From Prevotella sp. (GTDB lineage: Bacteria > Bacteroidota > Bacteroidia > Bacteroidales > Bacteroidaceae), in contig JAFRQC010000170.1 in assembly GCA_017428805.1 (NCBI GenBank), forward strand, positions 1-11,632: a DNA stretch of 11,632 bases, given 5' to 3'. The translations under genes were made by a program, and so were the position numbers. The notes below the pieces were generated by a model that saw only the letters and a list, made by a program, of their open reading frames with translations, did not search any database and was not told where the DNA came from. This document shows, piece after piece, positions 6,388 through 11,632 of this stretch (positions are counted from its first letter, which is position 1; the number at the start of each line of letters is the position of its first letter).

Positions 6388-7851
6388 TTACGCAAGGGGT
6401 AGCCGGATGATGAAACGGCTACCTTTTTCGTAGGTGGTATCGAGAGAGAGGTCACCGCCCATCAGACGGATGTAGTGGCGACAGAGATACAGGCCCAGGC
6501 CAAGACCCTCGGAGAAGGCCGTGTGTTTGAAGAAGTGGTCGAAGATGCGCTGCCGTTCCTCTGGTGGAATGCCGGGGCCTTCGTCTTCGATGGCGAAGTT
6601 GACGGTGCCAGGCGTCTCATAGACCGTGAGTTTCACCGTTCCGTCGGGGGCGAACTTCTTCGCGTTGAAGAGCAGCTCGTGTAATATATAAATAAGGTGT
6701 TTTTCGTGAGTGCGTATCTGTATGTCGTCGTCGAGGGCGGTCTCGAAGATGACGGTGTCGTCTTTGCCGGGCGTGAAGCGGTGGAGGGCGTCGATGGCCT
6801 TGCGGGCCACGGCATTGCAGCTCACAATGTCGTTGTATTCCAGTTTCTGCCCTTTCTCGAGCCACGTGGCATCGTAGAGCATATAGGCCATCCTTCGCAG
6901 GGAGAAGGCGTTTTTCTGCATCATGGCCATAATGTGTGCTTTCTCACGCACCGTCAGGTCGGAGTTGTTCTTGAGCACCACGTTGAGGAATCCCTGGATG
7001 ATGTTCAAAGGCGTGCGTATCTGGTGTGACACATCCTGCAGGAAGGCTTTCTTCTCGAGGCGGGCCTTCTGTGCAAGTTCGTTCAGACGCTGCAGTTCCC
7101 GGTTACGTTCCTCGGCCCGTTCATTGGCCTGTTGCAACTGTCCGATCTGTTCTGCCAAAGACTCCTGCATAGTGGAGAAACTGTTCTGCAGCTGACCCAC
7201 GAGGTCTGTCCGTCGGGTGCGGGCCATGGGTTCGCCGAAATGTCCCGAGGCGATGTATTGCGACTGGTTGACGAGCTGGTTCAACGGTGATACGAAGCGG
7301 GTGATGGTGCGCATAAAGAAGATGAGCAGCAGGATGAGTCCGAAGGCCAGCACGGTGAAGATGATGTATCCGAGTCGTTTGTAACTGCCCAGGATGTCGC
7401 GCTCGGGACAGATGAGGGCGATGCGTCCTCCCGTCTGTTGCAAGGTTTTCTGGAATACGTAACAGGGTTCGCCGTTGAGGTCGGGTAGGGTGTCGTTGGG
7501 TTCCAGGATGAGGCAGTAGGAGTTGGGGTAGGGCTTATCCTCGTCGATGGTCTTGCTCAGTGTCAGGAAATGGTGGGTGAAGTTCTGCAGGCTGTCGGGC
7601 AACTGGTCCTGGTCGGTAATCCACTTGAGGTTATCCTCGACGGCTTCTTGCTCACTCAGATAGCAGCTGAAGCGCAGAACCATCTTGTCGAGTGCTTTCT
7701 CGGCACGCTCCAGGGCCTCCTGTTTCACGAGCTGACGGGAACGGATGTAGAGCAGTCCCACCGAAGAGACGAAAAGCAGGACGACGAAGGCGATGATGGT
7801 GGCACCGAGCTTCAACGAGAGGGAGTGGCGATGGAATCCGAATTTGCTCAT
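6388..7851 (-). CDS. Histidine kinase with a reduced periplasmic sensor
   Basis: This 487-residue inner-membrane sensor kinase has TM1 at about 15-36, a short periplasmic part (37-158), TM2 at about 160-181, HAMP at about 182-233 and a coiled coil to 265. HisKA follows with VSHQIRTP (phosphoacceptor H276), then HATPase_c with N box N396, G1 DEGPGIP (423-429) and G2 GLGLGL (449-454), so it should be catalytically competent. Gln rather than Glu/Asp follows the His. Compared with its two neighbours, the sensor lacks the membrane-distal Cache half and the middle of the proximal half, keeping only the flanking segments PYPNSYC, GEPCYVFQ and ICPE. C130 and C148 keep the spacing seen in its paralogues. 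Its ATG overlaps the stop codon of the upstream gene (ATGA), implying coupled translation. The output partner (response regulator) is not in the window. It is the last gene of the group. Confidence 0.9.
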   Translation of the reverse strand: MSKFGFHRHSLSLKLGATIIAFVVLLFVSSVGLLYIRSRQLVKQEALERAEKALDKMVLRFSCYLSEQEAVEDNLKWITDQDQLPDSLQNFTHHFLTLSKTIDEDKPYPNSYCLILEPNDTLPDLNGEPCYVFQKTLQQTGGRIALICPERDILGSYKRLGYIIFTVLAFGLILLLIFFMRTITRFVSPLNQLVNQSQYIASGHFGEPMARTRRTDLVGQLQNSFSTMQESLAEQIGQLQQANERAEERNRELQRLNELAQKARLEKKAFLQDVSHQIRTPLNIIQGFLNVVLKNNSDLTVREKAHIMAMMQKNAFSLRRMAYMLYDATWLEKGQKLEYNDIVSCNAVARKAIDALHRFTPGKDDTVIFETALDDDIQIRTHEKHLIYILHELLFNAKKFAPDGTVKLTVYETPGTVNFAIEDEGPGIPPEERQRIFDHFFKHTAFSEGLGLGLYLCRHYIRLMGGDLSLDTTYEKGSRFIIRLPLA

Positions 7852-9317
7852 ACCTTGCCTCCTTCCTTCTGTGACACCTCCAGCAGCTGGTAGAGCAACT
7901 CTGTGACGATGTCGGTCTCGGTGTGTATCTTGTTCACCATATCCTCAGCCTCCTGCGGAGACATCTGGCGGTAGTTCTTGCGCACGTCGCCAACCACCTG
8001 CTCGATGTTGACCACGGGCTGCAGCATTTGGTCGGAGAGATTGATCAGGAACTCGTTCATTGTCCGTTCTGCCTCCTGGGCCCGTTCCGAGGCTTCTTCC
8101 AAAGCGGCGTTGCTGTCTTCCAGACGGGCGTTCACCTGCCGGATTTCGTCGATACGGTTGGCGATGGACTCCTGCATGGCCTTGAAACTGTTCTGCAGCG
8201 AGCCGATCTCATCCACGCGCCGTGTGTCGGGCACGTGGTCGTCGTAGTGGCCTTCGGAGAGTCTGCGGGCCATCTGTGCCAGGAGGCCGACGGGGCGCAC
8301 ATTCCGGTCAATATAGAAGAGGCAGAACAGGAGCAGCAGGATCAGTCCGATGACGGCGATGGCGAGCACGGTGCGCAGCAGTCTGATGGTGCCGCCCATG
8401 ATCTCACTCTCCGGACAGACGATGGTGGCAATCCATCCCCTTTGGCGGAAGGGTTTGTAGAAGACATAACACGACTGGCCGTCGATGTCCACTTCTCGAT
8501 AGCCGCTCTCACCGGACATCATCGATTCGATCAGCAGCTCCATCTTCGTGTCGGGTTCAGCGCCGTGGATCCGTTCGAACACGCTGTGGTCGTCTATTCT
8601 GGTGGTGTCGGGATGGACGATATACCTTCCCCTGCGGCCGATGATGGCACAGTAGGAATTTGGGAAGGGCTTCGTGTCCTTGATCATATCCGAGAACCAG
8701 TTGAGCGACACGTCCAGTCCGAGCACGCCCACCGTATCCCGTTTGGCATCGCGGACGAGCAGGCTGAACGTGGTGGGTTTCACATCGTATTCGCCTTGTT
8801 CATAAGGTCTCACCCAGCTGTCCTCATCATTCTCCATAGGGTGGGTGTACCACGTCTGCTCCAAGTAGGAGGTGTCGTCGTAGTGGTCGCTCTGGAGGAC
8901 TTTCGAGTGCCGTGCTGCATCCTCAGTACTGGTGTTTTCGCGATAGGTGTAGATGATGAACTGCCGATGGAAGAAGGCGGTGTCCATGGCGATGGCACAG
9001 CCGATGAGCAAGGGGTTGTCTTCAACCATCTTGCGGCAGTCTTGGCCCAGAGCCTTGGGATCGTCGAGATGGCGCTCCATATTCCAGCGCATCATCCGGC
9101 CTGCCACCTCCACCTTGATGAGTACATTGTCGATGGTGAGCACCGTACGGTCGAGTGTCAGCATGGCCTTCGCCACCGCCTCCTCCTTTACTGCCTGGTA
9201 GGAGAAGTGGTACATGACCGTCAGTGTCGCCACCAGCAGTACGGCCACAAACGTGACGACCCACAAGCTGAGGCGGACAGACATTCTGGCGCGAATTATC
9301 TTGAGTATCTTAGGCAT
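7848..9317 (-). CDS. Cache-HAMP sensor with Asp-substituted pseudo-HisKA and no ATPase domain
   Basis: This 489-residue membrane protein has TM1 at about 17-37 and a double Cache-like periplasmic domain (about 40-310, with QTWYTHP and GVLGLDVSLNWF typical of dCache). TM2 is at about 313-335, HAMP at about 336-388 and a coiled coil at 388-420. A two-helix segment (421-482) aligns with the HisKA region of the neighbouring kinases. Where they have VSHQIRTP, this protein has LSDQMLQP: D429 replaces the phosphorylated His, while Ser, Gln and Pro of the motif remain. The protein ends seven residues after the second helix, with no HATPase domain and no remnant, since the next gene starts inside its stop codon. 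It cannot autophosphorylate. I infer a kinase-dead partner that senses a ligand and acts through a neighbouring kinase, perhaps by mixed dimers. The A-rich 9-nt gap upstream has no Shine-Dalgarno sequence. Confidence 0.85.
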   Translation of the reverse strand: MPKILKIIRARMSVRLSLWVVTFVAVLLVATLTVMYHFSYQAVKEEAVAKAMLTLDRTVLTIDNVLIKVEVAGRMMRWNMERHLDDPKALGQDCRKMVEDNPLLIGCAIAMDTAFFHRQFIIYTYRENTSTEDAARHSKVLQSDHYDDTSYLEQTWYTHPMENDEDSWVRPYEQGEYDVKPTTFSLLVRDAKRDTVGVLGLDVSLNWFSDMIKDTKPFPNSYCAIIGRRGRYIVHPDTTRIDDHSVFERIHGAEPDTKMELLIESMMSGESGYREVDIDGQSCYVFYKPFRQRGWIATIVCPESEIMGGTIRLLRTVLAIAVIGLILLLLFCLFYIDRNVRPVGLLAQMARRLSEGHYDDHVPDTRRVDEIGSLQNSFKAMQESIANRIDEIRQVNARLEDSNAALEEASERAQEAERTMNEFLINLSDQMLQPVVNIEQVVGDVRKNYRQMSPQEAEDMVNKIHTETDIVTELLYQLLEVSQKEGGKV

Positions 9318-9326
9318 TTTATAGTT

Positions 9327-11240
9327 TTAACTTACCTTTGGCAGTTCGATGATCATCCGACATCCCTCTGTGTAGCTCTCGTCGAGGAAGACGATGCCTC
9401 CGAGGTTCTGGATATGGCGTTTGGTCAGTGCGAGTCCGAGGCCGAGGCCTTCGGAGAGGTCGTTGACCTTCGTGAACATCTCAAACATACGGTCGCTCTC
9501 CTCCTTGGGGATGCCGGGGCCTTCATCCTGTACGATGAAGCGAATCTTTGACTGGTACTCCGTCACCCTGAGCCATGCATAGCCGCCCGTGGAATAGTTG
9601 GCAGCATTGTTGAGCAGTTCACGGACACTGATCAGCAGGTAGTGGCGGTTGGTGGTGATGTAGAAGTCGTCGGGCAGGTCGACGGTCAGCCTGAAGTCGA
9701 AGTTTGGATAGTTGCCACGAACCTGGTCAATGCTCTCCTGGGCCACCTCCACGCAGGATACCTCCTCTTCTTTGCTTGCATATAGCTCCAGGGTGACACC
9801 TCTGGCGGAACAGTCGGAGAGCATCAGCACCATCCGGTTGAGGAGCATGGCGTTGTGACGCATCATGTCGGTGACGCTTCTGGCCTCCTCGTCGGGCATG
9901 AGGCCCTTGCTTTCTTTCAGCACCTGTGCGAAACCCATGATGATGTTGAGGGGCGTGCGGATCTGGTGCGACACGTTCTGGATGAAGAGTGTTTTCTGCT
10001 GGTTGGAGGCCTTCGCCAGTTCACTGGTATGCACCAGTTCCTCGTTGCGGCGCAAGGCTTCTTCGTTCATCTGCCGGATCTCGTTCACGTGGTCGTTAAG
10101 TGACTCCTGCATCGTTGCAAAACTGTTCTGCAGACGGGAGACGACATCGTATCGCGGACTGCGCGGGATCTGCTCGTCGTAGTGTCCTGAGGTAATGCGC
10201 TGCAGGTTACCCGTCAGTTTGTAGAGCGGGTGGATGGCCTGGGCGACGGTGATACTGCTGAACAGCAGCACCAGGATGAAGCCGATGATGAAGAGCGGGG
10301 CGATGATGTAGTTCAGGCGGTTATAGTTTCTGAGGATGCTCCGCTCAGGACATATGAGGGCGAGGCTCCAGTTTGTGCCCGGTACGGTCTGATAGCTGAC
10401 GAGACACTGTTCACCGTTGATTTTAACACTCATGCTGCCCGTCTTGCCGGTGGTCATCTCATGGCCCAAGGCGAAGATGTCTGTATTCTCGCGGGGGTTG
10501 GCATCGGCGTAGATGGTCTTCGTGAAAAGCTGCGTGGAGTCGGGATGTAATAGATAGCGCCCCTCGCTGCCCGTCATGATGAAGTACGAACCCTCGTAGG
10601 GTGTCTCAGAGGTAATGACCTTCGAGAGACGTATCAGCGAGAGGTCGGTGGAGATGACTCCCACGAAGTGCTTATTCTCGTTGTACAGCGGCTTGCTGTA
10701 GGAGGCAATCATACCGTCGAGGGTGAGGGCCAGGGAGTCGCTCTCGTCGTAATAGACCACCCAGCAGGGTTTGCCCTGGAGGTGGGGCGTCTTATACCAT
10801 ACTTTCTCGAAGTATTCGTAGGGTTCTTCGATGACGGTGGTGATGGTGTCTGCCTCACGGACGGTATAAGCGGAGAAGTTTCTGCCGTATTTCGGGAAGA
10901 TGTTCGGCTCGGTGCTGATGGAACAGCCGTCGATATGGCCGTTGAGCACGACGATGCCTCGGGAGATGGCGAGGATGGAGTCGGGATCCAGATGGGCGGT
11001 CACCTCCCAGTCGTTGACGTCGGTGGCCGTCTCCACGATGTCCATAAAGCGTGTGATGTGCTGCATAGTGGTGTTCACCACACTGGCGGCATGCTCCGTC
11101 GCCTCTTTCTTCACCTTGTCTCTGGAATGGATGAAGAGGAAGCCTATCGACAGGACAAAGATGGGAATGGCCATAAGCAGGATGCCCAGGCTGAGCTTCC
11201 AGGAGAGGGATTGGCGGATATGTCGTACTATATTATCCAT
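9327..11240 (-). CDS. Double-Cache HAMP sensor histidine kinase
   Basis: This complete 637-residue membrane kinase has TM1 at about 17-37 and a dCache-type periplasmic sensor (about 40-308), with KVWYKTP, the long PxYNENKHFVGVISTDLSL segment and GRYLLHPD. TM2 is at about 310-332, HAMP at about 333-385 and a coiled coil to 412. HisKA carries NVSHQIRTP with H425, and HATPase_c carries N box N545, G1 DEGPGIP (572-578) and G2 GLGLGL (598-603). As in its paralogue at 6388-7851, Gln follows the His. The sensor resembles small-molecule-binding Cache domains, but the ligand cannot be predicted. C279 and C297 form the shared 18-spaced Cys pair. It lies 14 nt after the upstream partial gene and 9 nt before the next, so it is part of one operon whose promoter is beyond the right edge. 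No response regulator is nearby in the window. Confidence 0.92.
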   Translation of the reverse strand: MDNIVRHIRQSLSWKLSLGILLMAIPIFVLSIGFLFIHSRDKVKKEATEHAASVVNTTMQHITRFMDIVETATDVNDWEVTAHLDPDSILAISRGIVVLNGHIDGCSISTEPNIFPKYGRNFSAYTVREADTITTVIEEPYEYFEKVWYKTPHLQGKPCWVVYYDESDSLALTLDGMIASYSKPLYNENKHFVGVISTDLSLIRLSKVITSETPYEGSYFIMTGSEGRYLLHPDSTQLFTKTIYADANPRENTDIFALGHEMTTGKTGSMSVKINGEQCLVSYQTVPGTNWSLALICPERSILRNYNRLNYIIAPLFIIGFILVLLFSSITVAQAIHPLYKLTGNLQRITSGHYDEQIPRSPRYDVVSRLQNSFATMQESLNDHVNEIRQMNEEALRRNEELVHTSELAKASNQQKTLFIQNVSHQIRTPLNIIMGFAQVLKESKGLMPDEEARSVTDMMRHNAMLLNRMVLMLSDCSARGVTLELYASKEEEVSCVEVAQESIDQVRGNYPNFDFRLTVDLPDDFYITTNRHYLLISVRELLNNAANYSTGGYAWLRVTEYQSKIRFIVQDEGPGIPKEESDRMFEMFTKVNDLSEGLGLGLALTKRHIQNLGGIVFLDESYTEGCRMIIELPKVS

Positions 11241-11275
11241 TCACATTTCACTTTTCACTTCTCACTTTTCACTTC
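11241..11275. repeat. Heptamer array TCACWTY, 5 copies, spanning a gene junction
   Basis: Five perfect-period 7-nt units on the + strand (TCACATT, TCACTTT, TCACTTC, TCACTTT, TCACTTC) fill the whole junction between two - strand genes. Read on the gene strand the unit is RAAGTGA. It encodes the last residues and the TGA stop (11255-11257) of the upstream protein, then runs to the last base before the next ATG. Since each unit carries TGA and seven is not a multiple of three, three units put a stop in every frame. Confidence 0.8.
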
Positions 11276-11632
11276 TTCGATCTTTTCCGACTCGGCGATG
11301 AGCTGGTTCAGCAGTGCCGTCACCTTCTCACCCCGTTGCTGTATGCCGTCCACCAGCTGGTTGGTCTCCTCCTCAGTCAGTTTTCCGTTGGTATTGCTGA
11401 TGGTCTGCACACGTTTGCGGATACCTTCCACAGGCGACATCATCTGGTCTGACATGTTATAGAGGAAGTTCGTCTTCATGCGTTCTGCCGCCTGTGCCTG
11501 TTCGTAGGTGGCCTGCAGTTCCTCGCCTCGTTCCTTGAGGGTTTCGGAGAGCTGTTTCATCTCTCCCATACGGGTGGCAAGTGACTGCTGCATCTCACGG
11601 AAGTGGTTCTGCAGACGGCCCACCTCGTCACG
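11255..11632 (-). CDS. Partial HAMP sensor with Asp-substituted pseudo-HisKA (5' end outside window)
   Basis: Only the last 125 residues are visible. The frame stays open to the window edge: the codons before the apparent GTG start at 11623 read R-D-E, giving the HAMP-end motif DEVGRLQ also seen in the paralogues, so that GTG is an internal Val. A coiled coil follows, then a HisKA-like pair of helices with NMSDQMMSP where kinases have VSHQIRTP; the phosphoacceptor His is again Asp (codon 11447-11449). No ATPase domain follows, and the protein ends in a charged tail (EEVKSEK) written by the heptamer array. It matches the protein at 7848-9317 in this architecture and likewise lies directly upstream of a complete kinase. 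The N-terminal sensor is presumably a Cache domain between two membrane segments, but it is not visible. Confidence 0.8.
   Translation of the reverse strand, partial: RDEVGRLQNHFREMQQSLATRMGEMKQLSETLKERGEELQATYEQAQAAERMKTNFLYNMSDQMMSPVEGIRKRVQTISNTNGKLTEEETNQLVDGIQQRGEKVTALLNQLIAESEKIEEVKSEK

Noticed and set aside
4785..6455. Long - strand open frame of 556 codons opposite the esterase domain
   Set aside because: Its translation is rich in Arg, His and Leu without motifs, while the + strand shows a complete catalytic triad across the same bases.
7848..8060. Frameshift or truncation as the cause of the missing ATPase domain
   Set aside because: The next gene starts within the stop codon with its own membrane segment, leaving no space for a remnant, and the upstream paralogue ends at the same domain boundary.
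7923..9551. Long + strand open frame of 542 codons opposite the sensor genes
   Set aside because: It lies antisense to two clear signalling genes and its His/Val/Asp-rich translation has no recognisable domain. It is a by-product of GC-rich codon use on the other strand.
10668..11462. + strand open frame of 264 codons spanning two sensor genes
   Set aside because: It crosses the junction and heptamer array between two well supported - strand genes and shows no family features.
11621..11623. GTG as the start of the rightmost - strand gene
   Set aside because: The frame is open beyond it and the preceding codons complete a conserved HAMP-end motif (RDEVGRLQ), so this is an internal Val and the gene is cut by the window edge.

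Overview
The window looks like a chromosomal segment of a Prevotella-like member of the Bacteroidales. The reasons are a textbook Bacteroidetes promoter (TTTG, 20 nt, TAnnTTTG) with no Shine-Dalgarno sequences at gene starts, a periplasmic GH97 enzyme of the SusB family, a VirE_N/DUF3987 (BT4734-like) protein, and intergenic DNA built from short 7-9 nt degenerate tandem words. The genus is an inference from style, not from a marker gene.

Left part, + strand: positions 1-127 hold three back-to-back short tandem arrays (two of 9-nt units, one of 7-nt units) and no gene. Next comes one complete gene (128-2698) for a primase/helicase-like VirE_N-DUF3987 protein. It has patchy codon usage and ends in a hairpin-plus-T terminator that overlaps its stop codon. 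The 151-nt gap that follows holds an 8-nt tandem array and then a clear Bacteroidetes promoter. That promoter drives a 1174-residue exported protein (2850-6374) which joins a GH97 glycosidase of the retaining, Asp-nucleophile type to a complete type B carboxylesterase. The gene carries three small in-frame repeat-derived insertions: one palindrome, and two arrays of a 9-nt unit read as Gly-x-x triplets.

Right part, - strand, convergent with the enzyme gene and only 13 nt away: four related membrane signalling genes, packed like an operon and transcribed from the right edge leftwards. They alternate: (4) a partial protein with HAMP, coiled coil and a degenerate phosphoacceptor domain; (3) a complete Cache-HAMP histidine kinase; (2) a Cache-HAMP protein with the same degenerate domain; (1) a complete histidine kinase with a much reduced sensor. 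In both degenerate proteins the phosphorylated His is replaced by Asp and the ATP-binding domain is absent, with no remnant. Both therefore look like deliberate kinase-dead partners, each placed just upstream of a full kinase. No response regulator lies in the window.

The most interesting points are the twice-repeated pairing of an Asp-substituted, ATPase-less sensor with an intact kinase; the GH97-carboxylesterase fusion; and the recurrence of short periodic words both between genes and, with a codon-compatible 9-nt period, inside one. No tRNA, rRNA, CRISPR array, transposase or integrase was recognised.
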